From positions 62,001 to 126,000 of the forward strand of contig NZ_JAEPWM010000013.1 in the NCBI RefSeq assembly GCF_016654015.1: a stretch of DNA of 64,000 bases. Direction: 5' to 3'. Position 1 is the first letter of the stretch. Each line of letters opens with the position of its first letter. Under the pieces are notes generated by a model. That model searched no databases, was not told the origin of the DNA, and worked only from the letters and a program-made list of their open reading frames with translations. Below, one piece after another: positions 51,431 to 59,551 of this stretch. This stretch comes from Ramlibacter ginsenosidimutans. Lineage in GTDB: Bacteria > Pseudomonadota > Gammaproteobacteria > Burkholderiales > Burkholderiaceae_C. The position numbers and the translations under genes are program-made.

Positions 51431-52584
51431 TGGACCAGGCTCCGTCCCAGGTTCGCGGCCTGCGCGCTGGGCAGGATGAGGTTGATGATGCGGTTCCACT
51501 GCACCAGCGGCACCGGGTCGATGTAGACCACGTCGCGCGGGCGCAGCGAGAAGTTCTCCGCCAGCGCGAGGGCGCTGGGGTTGTCGGCGTTCAGGTGGAA
51601 CACGGCCGGGGAGCCGTCGCCCTGGTTGCGGATCACGTAGATCTGCCCGGTGTTCGCGGTGCCCAGGCTGGGCCCTCCGGCTTCGCCCAGAGCCTCGTTC
51701 AGCGTGAGGCGGCCGTTGTGCATGATCAACGCGGAGGGGCGCAGGATCTCGCCCATGACGTACACCTTGCTCTCGTCGCGATTGCGCACCGTCACCTGGT
51801 CGCCGTTGTGCAGCAGGATGCGCGCCGGGTTCACGTTGGCGTCCTGCAGCGCGATCAGGTCGATGATCGTGGTGCGGTTGTCGCGCGTGAGCGTGACGAA
51901 CGAGCGGTCGCCGGCTGGCGTGATGCCGCCGGCACGATTGATCGCTTCCGGCAGCGTCATCGGCACGTCGGTGAAGATCTGCATGCCGGGGGCGCGCACC
52001 TCGCCTTCGACGTAGGCGCGGCGGCTGCGAAAGGAGCTGATCCGCACCGTCACCTGCGGATCCTTGATCACGCGCTGGATGCGCGATGCCACCAGTTCGC
52101 CCGCCTCGATCTCGGTCAGGCCGCCGACCTTCAGCCGCCCCGCGTACGGGAACGAAATGGAGCCGCTCGCGTCCACGATGAAGCCGGGCGCGCTGGTAAT
52201 GCCCGTGGGGTCGGTGGACTGGGCGATGACCTGGCCACCGAGGGGCAGCAGCTCCGGGTGGTCGTACACGACGACGCTGACCACGTCGCTCGGGCCGATC
52301 GTGTAGGGCGCCGGCTCTCCGAACAGCGCCTGGACCTGCGGCGGCACGCCAGTCGGCCGCGCCCGATACTGCGCCTGCACGAGCGCGGGCGTGATCGGCG
52401 TCACCATGCCGGCGGGCGGATGATCCGGGTCCGCGGGCACGTACTGCCCCAGCGTCACGCTGGAGCGGTCCTTCGTGTCCACGTAGTCGAAACCGGGCGC
52501 CGTGACGACGGCGCATCCGTGCAGCAGCAGCGCGCACGCGAGCATCGTCCAGGGGACGAGCCGGCGAAGCTTCATCTGGTCCAT
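51427..52584 (-). CDS. Wza-like polysaccharide export lipoprotein
   Basis: This outer-membrane exporter has 385 residues from the ATG at 52584; another ATG at 52575 is equally possible. It has a lipobox (ACALLLHGC), a poly_export domain (YTIGPSDVVSVVVYDHPEL near 95) and SLBB/soluble-ligand domains (RAYVEGEVRAPGMQ and SKVYVMGEILRPSAL). It makes the periplasmic/outer-membrane channel that the Wzc copolymerase feeds. The end overlaps the phosphatase start by four bases. Confidence 0.92.
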   Translation of the reverse strand: MDQMKLRRLVPWTMLACALLLHGCAVVTAPGFDYVDTKDRSSVTLGQYVPADPDHPPAGMVTPITPALVQAQYRARPTGVPPQVQALFGEPAPYTIGPSDVVSVVVYDHPELLPLGGQVIAQSTDPTGITSAPGFIVDASGSISFPYAGRLKVGGLTEIEAGELVASRIQRVIKDPQVTVRISSFRSRRAYVEGEVRAPGMQIFTDVPMTLPEAINRAGGITPAGDRSFVTLTRDNRTTIIDLIALQDANVNPARILLHNGDQVTVRNRDESKVYVMGEILRPSALIMHNGRLTLNEALGEAGGPSLGTANTGQIYVIRNQGDGSPAVFHLNADNPSALALAENFSLRPRDVVYIDPVPLVQWNRIINLILPSAQAANLGRSLVQ

Positions 52585-52684
52585 GTCTTCTATTCTCTTG
52601 TCAACCGGAGACTGTAACTGAATGAACACGCATGGATCGTCGCTCGCGGAACGCCAGCGGCATCTGTGGAATCCTCATCGGAAA

Positions 52685-54934
52685 TCACCATCTCGCCGCA
52701 TCGCGAATGCGACGGATGTTGTCCTCGAAGTACACGAGGCTCGCTCGGTCGGAGTTGAAGACCGCGTCGAGACCGGGCACCGGCGGCTGAACTCCGTAGC
52801 CGGAACTCACCACGTTCTGCCGGCTGCCGACCGTGGTTTCCACCGCATGCGAGAAGCGGGGCGTGCCCGTCACCTGGAACAGCGACGGGTTCATGTCCCG
52901 GCGCGGGCCGATCGGCACGGTGAATTCCAGTCCGGCCATGCTCCGGGTGCCGGTGGATCCGAAGTTCGTGCGACGGTAGTAAAGCTGTACCGACACGTCG
53001 CCGAACCACTGGCGCAGGCCGATCATGCCGCCGCGGTCGCCGAACATGAACTGGCCTGCAGTGGCCTCGATGTACGTGCGCGTCGCGGCGACGTCGTAGC
53101 GATAGGAAAGCAGCAGCGGCGTCGCCTTCTCCGGTTCGCCCGCGACCCGGCCGAAATCGTCGTTGCGCATCCAGCCGGCAGCGGCGGTCACGCGATGCCG
53201 ACCCTCTCCCGGCTCCCAGCGCAGGGAGGCGTTCACGCCGTCGAAGTGGTAGCCGAAACGACCCGCGGCGACCTGGGCGGAGGCCGCCGCGAGGCCGGCG
53301 TTGCGCACCGCCACCTCGTCGCCGCGCGCCAGCCAGTTCGCGAGGGGCAGGGCCAGGGTCTGCGTCAGCGCCAGGCTCTCCGTGTCGTTCGGAATGTGCC
53401 GGTTGTAGAACACGCCACCCGGTGCGTAGTCGTCGCTGCGCGCGAGTTCAGCGGTGACGCGCCAGTCGGCGCTCGCACCCGCCCACAAGGGCAGGCTGAC
53501 GTTCGCGCCGATGCCTGCGGCGTAGTCGAGCGTGCCGACTTCGGTGGCGACGTTCGTGCGCAGTACCGGCGTGAGGCCCACGCGCAGCGTCTTCCAGCTG
53601 GGTTGCAGTCGCTGCACCACCCACTCGGCCCCGGCCTGCAGCGCCGCTGGGGAGGTCGTCCCGGGCGTGGAGAGTTCGCCCGCCGGGCACGCCGGCGTTG
53701 CCAGCGCGATCCACTGCCGCAGGCAGTCCGCTTCCCCGGTGACCGCCACGAGCGGCACCTGCCGCTGCGTGAGAACGAGGCGGTACGCCGTGCGCGTTTC
53801 CCCCAGCGTGTGGGAAACGGCGCCGAGCGCGACGCCCAGCGCGTCGACCGCGTTCCAGTTGTAGGTGGCGTTGTTCACCCGCACTGCCACCGAGCGGTCC
53901 GGCATGCGGCCCACCCAGATGTCTTCCAGCCCCTGCTGCCGCAGCCGCTCGGCCAACGCTTCGAGTGTGGCCGTCGAGAGGTCGGGGCCAGCCACGGCTC
54001 GCGCGGGAGCCGGCGGACTCGGGGGGGCGCCCGGTCGCAGCGGATCGTTGGCAGGCGCGGGCGGTTGCGGTGCCGGGCTCACGGCGACGCCGCCTGCGGG
54101 CGGCATGCGCGCCTCGTAGGTGGGCAGCGGCCGCTGGCCCTCCGCCAGTTCGGGCAAGGGCGCCGGGAGGCGAGCGGTCGGCCCGTTCGGGACCTTGTAC
54201 AGCGGGATCGACAGCCCGGCGCTGAACCAGCTGCGCTGTGAGAGCGTGGTGTCCGTCAGGCGCACATCGGCGCCAATGTGCGCGGACCACCCTTGCGGCA
54301 GCCACGACGAAGGCGCGAACATGCGCACGCCGGCCCAGGCGTTGTGGTCCGTGTACTCGATGTGCCCGCGCATCCAGGGCAGGGGCTGCCACGCTGCCGA
54401 TGCGAAGGGCCCGGCTAGCGGCGAGCGCGTCGCCTGCGTGCCGGTGGTGATCCGATTCGCGAGGCCGCCGCTGATCTCGAAGGCGTCGTCCAGGTACGTG
54501 AGCACGCCGTAGTAGCTGCGGAAGTTGGTCGCCTGGCCGCCGACATCGGTGGCCCCCGCCGCGATGAAGAAGCGGTTGCGTGCGTCCAGTCCGATCGCCG
54601 CCTTCGCGGAAGCGGAGAGGTCGCGCAGGCCGCCGCAGGGCTCGAGGAAGCAGTTCGCCTGCAGCGGCGAGTTGGCGGCGACGCGTGCGCCGAACTCCAG
54701 GTTGGGAAAGAAGCCGAAGCCCGTCACCACGTTGTGCCCCGCCGGATTGGCAGCGCCGGGCAACTGGTGGTCGTAGACGAGATCGAGGCGGCCCCATCCG
54801 ACGAGCCGCGCGTCGGGCGTGAGCCCCATGCCCGTGAAGCCCCCGGAAGTCATCGTCGCCTCCACGGCGGCAGCGGGGAATGCGGCCAGTGCCGCGGCCG
54901 TGCCTGCGGCTGCGAAGAGGGCGAGGTGCTTCAT
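52685..54934 (-). CDS. YjbH-domain exopolysaccharide outer-membrane protein
   Basis: This 749-residue secreted protein has a signal peptide (MKHLALFAAAGTAAALAAFPAAA), a YjbH-type beta-barrel N-terminal half (GFTGMGLTPDARLVGWGRLD; many aromatic-alternating strands) and a Pro/Ala-rich linker (about 260-310). A second barrel-like half of similar kind follows, possibly an internal duplication. YjbH proteins help exopolysaccharide secretion in other bacteria. It is the first gene of the module, 100 bases ahead of the exporter gene. Confidence 0.83.
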   Translation of the reverse strand: MKHLALFAAAGTAAALAAFPAAAVEATMTSGGFTGMGLTPDARLVGWGRLDLVYDHQLPGAANPAGHNVVTGFGFFPNLEFGARVAANSPLQANCFLEPCGGLRDLSASAKAAIGLDARNRFFIAAGATDVGGQATNFRSYYGVLTYLDDAFEISGGLANRITTGTQATRSPLAGPFASAAWQPLPWMRGHIEYTDHNAWAGVRMFAPSSWLPQGWSAHIGADVRLTDTTLSQRSWFSAGLSIPLYKVPNGPTARLPAPLPELAEGQRPLPTYEARMPPAGGVAVSPAPQPPAPANDPLRPGAPPSPPAPARAVAGPDLSTATLEALAERLRQQGLEDIWVGRMPDRSVAVRVNNATYNWNAVDALGVALGAVSHTLGETRTAYRLVLTQRQVPLVAVTGEADCLRQWIALATPACPAGELSTPGTTSPAALQAGAEWVVQRLQPSWKTLRVGLTPVLRTNVATEVGTLDYAAGIGANVSLPLWAGASADWRVTAELARSDDYAPGGVFYNRHIPNDTESLALTQTLALPLANWLARGDEVAVRNAGLAAASAQVAAGRFGYHFDGVNASLRWEPGEGRHRVTAAAGWMRNDDFGRVAGEPEKATPLLLSYRYDVAATRTYIEATAGQFMFGDRGGMIGLRQWFGDVSVQLYYRRTNFGSTGTRSMAGLEFTVPIGPRRDMNPSLFQVTGTPRFSHAVETTVGSRQNVVSSGYGVQPPVPGLDAVFNSDRASLVYFEDNIRRIRDAARW

Positions 54935-55014
54935 GGGGCCGCGCATCTTACTCGTGCGGATGAGCTGACTGCACCACACCTGCCCGGCCATTTGGCGGAG
55001 TCGTCGTCAATCGG

Positions 55015-55042
55015 TTGCTTGCTTTGTTTACCGGTGGATACA
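55015..55042 (+). promoter_or_regulatory. Predicted promoter of the poly-Gly lipoprotein gene
   Basis: TTGCTT (55015-55020) and GATACA (55037-55042) with 16-base spacing face right and lie 65 bases before the ATG at 55107. The gap also carries the leftward start signals of the YjbH gene. No other feature is seen. Confidence 0.35.
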
Positions 55043-55106
55043 CATGAGGTACTCTTCAGTCCCGCATCCACGGCGCCTGCCGTGACCCGAACCACAGATT
55101 GAAGAC

Positions 55107-55679
55107 ATGAAGAAACTGATTCCGATCCTTGCCGCACTCGCCATGGCTGCCACGCTCACCGCCTGCGGTGGCGGTGGCGGTGGCGGTGGGGGATCGACGG
55201 CGCAGGTCGCTGCGTCCAACACCACCATCGCGATGGACGCCAGCAACGGCCAGACCGTCACGAGCTCGGTCACCGGCAAGTCCTTCAACTTCGCCAGCGG
55301 CGTGGCCGACTTCGGCACGTCCGGCGCCACCGCGTTGACGCTAGGCGCGTCCAACAGCTTCCAGGTCGCATCCGGCAGCAACACCGCGAGCGGCACGATG
55401 TCGTTCGGGTCCTGTCACTTCAAGGTCACCAGCTCGACCTTCACTTCCGGTCCGCTCGTCAACGGCAACACGGTGACGGTCACCAACTGCCAGCTCCTGG
55501 TCCTGACCAAGGGTCAGCCCGCCGACAGCAGCCAGCAGAGCCAGCAAGCGGAGCTCGTGCTGGATGGCGCGGCCTCGGCAACGGTGACGGTGACGGTCGC
55601 CGTCACTGCGGACGGCCGGATCCTGGTCAACAACGTGTCCGTGGGCACCGCGGCCCTGACGCCGGTGACCGGCGCCTGA
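55107..55679 (+). CDS. Secreted lipoprotein with poly-Gly linker
   Basis: I do not recognise this 190-residue protein. It starts with a lipobox signal (MKKLIPILAALAMAATLTAC), directly followed by nine glycines and Ser. The rest is low-complexity, Ser/Thr/Val/Ala-rich and beta-prone, with two Cys (GSCHF, TNCQL) that could pair. It could be a surface adhesive or matrix lipoprotein. The poly-Gly tract is built on a GGTGGC hexamer repeat, so length could vary in frame. A strong terminator follows. It is divergent from the YjbH gene of the exopolysaccharide module. Confidence 0.7.
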   Translation: MKKLIPILAALAMAATLTACGGGGGGGGGSTAQVAASNTTIAMDASNGQTVTSSVTGKSFNFASGVADFGTSGATALTLGASNSFQVASGSNTASGTMSFGSCHFKVTSSTFTSGPLVNGNTVTVTNCQLLVLTKGQPADSSQQSQQAELVLDGAASATVTVTVAVTADGRILVNNVSVGTAALTPVTGA

Positions 55680-55698
55680 GCGGCTCACGAACCCACCG

Positions 55699-55723
55699 GA
55701 ATGCCCGCTGCATGCGGGCATTC
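55699..55723 (+). terminator. Terminator after the poly-Gly lipoprotein gene
   Basis: GAATGCCCGC, loop TGCAT and GCGGGCATTC pair perfectly over ten bases and are followed by TTC. It lies 20 bases after the stop. Confidence 0.85.
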
Positions 55724-55831
55724 TTCATGCGGACGAAAGTCTGCACCGACCACGGTGTCGCGCGGCTGCGGGCCCGAGGGATGCTGGATGAATGGGTGAG
55801 TGCCTTCGCCATTCTGCTGGGCGAAGAGCGC

Positions 55832-55918
55832 TGGTGCCGGAGCCCGGAATCGAACCGGGACGGTGTTGCCACCGGCAGATTTTGAGTCTGCTGCGTCTAC
55901 CGATTTCGCCACTCCGGC
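55832..55918 (-). tRNA. tRNA-Leu (anticodon CAA, reads UUG)
   Basis: Read leftward from 55918, the gene forms an acceptor stem GCCGGAG paired with CTCCGGC, a D-arm GGCGAAATCGGTAGACGC and an anticodon stem-loop GCAGA-CTCAAAA-TCTGC (anticodon CAA). A long variable arm (GCCGGTGGCAACACCG) marks a class II tRNA, followed by the T-arm CCCGGTTCGATTCCGGG. The CCA end is encoded (complement at 55832-55834). No integrase or duplicated att-like segment is seen nearby. Confidence 0.97.
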
Positions 55919-55957
55919 AGCGAGAAGGGGAATCTGAAATTATGGCACAGTGAGACC

Positions 55958-56860
55958 ATGCAATACCCCACGATCGAAGACGCGATCGGCCACACCCCAC
56001 TGGTCGCATTGCAGCGGATCGGCGCGAGCGAGAACAAGCAACGCGGCAACGTGATCCTCGGCAAACTGGAAGGCAACAATCCCGCGGGCTCGGTGAAGGA
56101 TAGGCCTGCCCTCTCGATGATCCGCCGGGCGCAGGAGCGCGGCGAGATCAAGCCCGGTGACACGCTCATCGAAGCGACTTCGGGCAACACCGGCATCGCG
56201 CTCGCGATGGCAGCCGCCATCCTGGGCTACCGCATGGTGCTGATCATGCCCGAGGACCTCTCGATCGAGCGGGCGCAGACCATGAAGGCATTCGGCGCCG
56301 AGCTGCTGCTCACGCCCAAGAGCGGCGGCATGGAATACGCCCGCGACCTCGCGGAGAACATGCAGCGCGAGGGCAAGGGCCGCGTGCTGGACCAGTTCGC
56401 GAATGCCGACAATCCCCGCATCCACTACGAGACGACCGGGCCCGAACTGTGGGAGCAGACGGGCGGCCGGATCACGCATTTCGTCAGCGCGATGGGCACC
56501 ACGGGCACGATCACGGGCGTGTCTCGCTTCCTGAAGGAGAAGAATCCCGCGGTGCGCATCATCGGCGCCCAGCCGAGCGAAGGCTCGCGCATCCCCGGCA
56601 TCCGCAAGTGGCCGCAGGCGTACATGCCGGCGATCTACGACCCGACGGCCGTCGACGAAACCGTGCTGGTCAGCCAGGAAGACGCGGAGGACATGTGCCG
56701 CCGCCTCGCCCGCGAAGAGGGCATCTTCGCCGGCATTTCCGCCGCCGGCGCTTGCTGGGTGGCGCAACAGGTCGCCCGGCAGGTGGAGAACGCGACCATC
56801 GTGTTCGTCGTGTGCGATCGCGGCGACCGCTATCTTTCCACCGGCGTGTTCCCGGCCTGA
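55958..56860 (+). CDS. cysM: Cysteine synthase B
   Basis: CysM makes cysteine (or S-sulfocysteine) from O-acetylserine with sulfide or thiosulfate. The 300-residue PLP enzyme has the Lys-bearing motif NPAGSVKDRPAL (Lys 47), the substrate loop EATSGNTGIALA near 71 and GTTGTITG near 178 for PLP phosphate. The length and GKLEGNNPAGSV motif favour CysM over CysK. The ATG at 55958 sits 39 bases from the divergent tRNA-Leu. A NUDIX gene follows 11 bases after the stop, and tusA after it, so the operon may link cysteine sulfur with sulfur transfer. Confidence 0.93.
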   Translation: MQYPTIEDAIGHTPLVALQRIGASENKQRGNVILGKLEGNNPAGSVKDRPALSMIRRAQERGEIKPGDTLIEATSGNTGIALAMAAAILGYRMVLIMPEDLSIERAQTMKAFGAELLLTPKSGGMEYARDLAENMQREGKGRVLDQFANADNPRIHYETTGPELWEQTGGRITHFVSAMGTTGTITGVSRFLKEKNPAVRIIGAQPSEGSRIPGIRKWPQAYMPAIYDPTAVDETVLVSQEDAEDMCRRLAREEGIFAGISAAGACWVAQQVARQVENATIVFVVCDRGDRYLSTGVFPA

Positions 56861-56871
56861 GACGGCGGCCC

Positions 56872-57408
56872 ATGAGCGAGTATCGTTTCTGTCCGCAGTG
56901 CGCCACGCCGCTCGCGTGGATCGCGCAGCAGGAGGACGGCGGCAGCAAGGAGCGGCTGCGCTGTCCCGCTTGCCAATGGACGCACTGGAACAACCCGACG
57001 CCCGTGCTCGCCGCGGTCGTGCAGTACCAGGACCGCATCCTGCTTGCGCGCAACGCGGCCTGGAAGGGCAAGATGTTCGCGCTGATCACCGGCTTCATGG
57101 AAGCCGGCGAGACGCCGCACGAAGGCATAGCGCGCGAGATCGCGGAGGAGACCAACCTGCGCGCGACCGCGCTCGACCTGATCGGCGTCTACGACTTCCC
57201 GCGCATGAACCAGGTGATCATCGCCTACCATGCGGAGTGCGAGGGCGAGGTGCGCTTGTCTGCGGAACTCGCGGAGTACCGCCTGTTCGCGTACGACCAG
57301 GTGCGGTGCTGGCCGGCGGGCACGGGCCACGCGCTGGCGGACTGGTTGCGCAGCCGGGGCTACGAGCCCCAATACATGGAGTTCCCGCGCCCGCGCGAGG
57401 AGACCTGA
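56872..57408 (+). CDS. NUDIX hydrolase with N-terminal zinc ribbon
   Basis: This 178-residue protein starts with a Cys-rich ribbon (CPQC near 7, CPAC near 32), then a NUDIX box (GFMEAGETPH...AREIAEETNL, about residues 77-99). The order recalls NudC, but the NADH-specific SQPWPFPxS motif is absent. It therefore probably hydrolyses other nucleotide pyrophosphates. Its stop overlaps the tusA ATG by one base (TGATG). Confidence 0.87.
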   Translation: MSEYRFCPQCATPLAWIAQQEDGGSKERLRCPACQWTHWNNPTPVLAAVVQYQDRILLARNAAWKGKMFALITGFMEAGETPHEGIAREIAEETNLRATALDLIGVYDFPRMNQVIIAYHAECEGEVRLSAELAEYRLFAYDQVRCWPAGTGHALADWLRSRGYEPQYMEFPRPREET

Positions 57409-57635
57409 TGGACATCGACAAGGAAATCGACACGCGCGGGCTGAACTGCCCGCTGCCGATCCTGAAGGCCAAGAAGGCCCTGGCGGACATGCAGAGCGGC
57501 CAGCTGCTCAAGGTGGTCTCGACCGACAGCGGCTCGGTGCGCGACTTCCAGGCCTTCTCGCGGCAGACCGGCAACGAGCTCGTGGAGCAGCAGACCGTCG
57601 GCGCCGAGTACATGCACGTGCTGCGGCGGCGTTGA
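57408..57635 (+). CDS. TusA-family sulfurtransferase
   Basis: This 75-residue protein has the CPxP motif (DTRGLNCPLPILKAKKAL, active Cys 14), the persulfide-carrying site of TusA/YeeD/YedF proteins. It could relay sulfur for tRNA thiolation or other assembly; the exact acceptor is unknown. It is coupled to the NUDIX gene (overlap by one base) and lies in the cysM operon, consistent with sulfur metabolism. Confidence 0.9.
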   Translation: MDIDKEIDTRGLNCPLPILKAKKALADMQSGQLLKVVSTDSGSVRDFQAFSRQTGNELVEQQTVGAEYMHVLRRR

Positions 57636-57654
57636 GCGCGCCGACCTTCGTTCC

Positions 57655-58494
57655 GTGGACGGCACCCATCCCCTCGCGCCGCTGAAGCTGCTCAATGCCT
57701 CGGGCGACGAGGCCGTCGTCAGCGTCCACGGCGGCCAGCTGCTGTCGTGGCGGCCGGCCGGCACGGGGGAGCTGATCTACCTGAGCCCGCTGTCGCATCC
57801 GGGCGAGGGGGTGGCCGTGCGGGGCGGCGTGCCGATCTGTTTTCCGCAGTTCTCCAACCGCGGGCCCTTGCCCAAGCACGGCTTCGCCCGCACCAGCCGG
57901 TGGATGCTCGTGACCGCGCCGGCGCCGCAGGCCGAGGTGGCGCAAGCGCGGTTCCAGCTCGATTCCAGCATGGTCGCCGGCGATCGCGCCTACTGCCTCG
58001 TGCTGGTGGTGCGCCTCGGCCCGCGCTGGCTGGAACTGCAGCTGCAGGTGGCCAATACGGGCCGCACCAGCTGGAGCTTCACTGCGGCGCTCCACACGTA
58101 CTTCCAGCTCCCCGACCTGCGCTCGGCGAGCCTGGAGGGACTCCAGGGGCTGGACTACGAAGACATGGTGCGGGCGGGCAGCGTGCACCGCGAGCCGGCG
58201 CCGGCACTGGGCTTCGACGGCAGCGAGATCGACCGCGTCTACCGCGCGGCGGACCGGACCCTGGTCCTGCGTGCACCCGGCACGCCCGAGCGCCGCATCT
58301 CGCAAACCGGCTTCGTGGACGTGGTGGTGTGGAACCCGGGGCCGGCCAAGGCCGCAACCCTCGGCGACCTGCCCGCGCAGGACTGGACGCGCATGCTTTG
58401 CGTCGAGGCGGGCGCGATTGCGCAGCCGATCGAGCTCGCGCCAGGCAAGACCTGGCGCGGAACCCAGCGCGTCGATCTCGGAGAGCCTGGCTGA
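57655..58494 (+). CDS. D-hexose-6-phosphate mutarotase (aldose 1-epimerase family)
   Basis: This 279-residue YeaD-like epimerase interconverts the anomers of glucose-6-phosphate. The N-terminal HGGQLLSWRPAG strand, the RGGVPICFPQFSNRGPLPKHG motif and the AALHTYFQL (catalytic His) and FVDVVVWNPGP motifs are clear. It uses a GTG start, 19 bases after the tusA stop. It is convergent with galU, whose product uses glucose-1-phosphate, so it may serve the same sugar-phosphate pool. Confidence 0.88.
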   Translation: MDGTHPLAPLKLLNASGDEAVVSVHGGQLLSWRPAGTGELIYLSPLSHPGEGVAVRGGVPICFPQFSNRGPLPKHGFARTSRWMLVTAPAPQAEVAQARFQLDSSMVAGDRAYCLVLVVRLGPRWLELQLQVANTGRTSWSFTAALHTYFQLPDLRSASLEGLQGLDYEDMVRAGSVHREPAPALGFDGSEIDRVYRAADRTLVLRAPGTPERRISQTGFVDVVVWNPGPAKAATLGDLPAQDWTRMLCVEAGAIAQPIELAPGKTWRGTQRVDLGEPG

Positions 58495-58501
58495 CCGGCG
58501 T

Positions 58502-59395
58502 TCAGCCTTTCAGGTCGAGTGAGCGCAGGTATTCGCGGAAATCGGCGCCCACCTCGTCGTGCTTCAGCGCGAACGCGACCGAGGCTTCGAGGAAGCCGAT
58601 CTTGCTGCCGCAGTCGTAGCGCCTGCCTTCGTAGCGGTAGGCGTGCACGCCCTCGGTAGGGATCAATTGCGCGATGCCGTCGGTGAGCTGGATCTCGCCG
58701 CCGCTGCCGCGCGGCTGGTTGGCGATGCAATCGAACACGGTCGGCGTGAGCACGTAGCGGCCGGCCACGCCCAGCCGCGAAGGCGCCTTGTCGGGCGACG
58801 GCTTCTCCACCATCGTGCGCACCTTGACCAGTCGCTCGCCCACGGTGTCGCCGGCCACGATGCCGTAGCGCTTCACGTGCTCCAGCGGCACTTCCTGCAC
58901 GGCGAGCACCGACGTCTGCACTTCCTTGAAGACTTCGACCATCTGCGTCAGCACGCCGGGACCGCCGTCGGCGCCCACCATCAGGTCGTCGGCCAGCAGC
59001 ACCGCGAAGGGGTCGTTGCGGACGATGTGCCGCGCGCAGAGCACGGCATGGCCCAGGCCGAGCGAGCGGGGCTGCCGCACATACGAGCAGTCCATGTCCG
59101 AAGGGGCCAGCGAGCGCACCAGCGAGAGCAGCTCGTCCTTGCCGTTCGCCTCGAGTTCCGTCTCGAGCTCGTACGCGGTGTCGAAGTGGTCCTCGATCGC
59201 GCGCTTGTTGCGGCCGGTGACGAAGATCATGTGGCGGATGCCCGCTTCGTACGCTTCCTCGACCGCGTACTGGATCAGGGGCTTGTCGACGATCGGCAGC
59301 ATCTCCTTGGGCTGGGCCTTGGTCGCAGGAAGGAATCGCGTCCCGAGTCCGGCCACCGGGAACACCGCTTTGTTGACATGTGTGAACTTTTTCAT
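58502..59395 (-). CDS. galU: UTP-glucose-1-phosphate uridylyltransferase
   Basis: GalU makes UDP-glucose, a precursor for polysaccharides including those built by the module at 47-55 kb. The 297-residue enzyme has AGLGTRFLPATKAQPKEMLP at residues 15-34, the DKPLIQYAVEEAYEAG segment, and the ELEANGKDEL and DLMVGADG strands. ATG 59395 is the family start (MKKFTHVNKAVFPVAG); a longer frame adds 34 residues. It follows valS in the leftward direction, separated by 156 bases, with a convergent mutarotase downstream. Confidence 0.95.
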   Translation of the reverse strand: MKKFTHVNKAVFPVAGLGTRFLPATKAQPKEMLPIVDKPLIQYAVEEAYEAGIRHMIFVTGRNKRAIEDHFDTAYELETELEANGKDELLSLVRSLAPSDMDCSYVRQPRSLGLGHAVLCARHIVRNDPFAVLLADDLMVGADGGPGVLTQMVEVFKEVQTSVLAVQEVPLEHVKRYGIVAGDTVGERLVKVRTMVEKPSPDKAPSRLGVAGRYVLTPTVFDCIANQPRGSGGEIQLTDGIAQLIPTEGVHAYRYEGRRYDCGSKIGFLEASVAFALKHDEVGADFREYLRSLDLKG

Positions 59396-59551
59396 CGACG
59401 CCTGTGTGTTGATGCGGGAGTGCCTGGACAGGCACGATCGTGCATTTTGCTGAAGAACGGGCGTGCGTGGTGGAAACGGGGAACGATCGTCCTCCAATTT
59501 CCCCCGCTCGAGGGTGTTCGTTCCGGGTGCGCGCGGCGAACCCGGCCCCGA

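Noticed and set aside
55832..55918. tRNA-Leu as an integration site of a genomic island
   Set aside because: No integrase, no repeated 3' tRNA end and ordinary genes on both sides.
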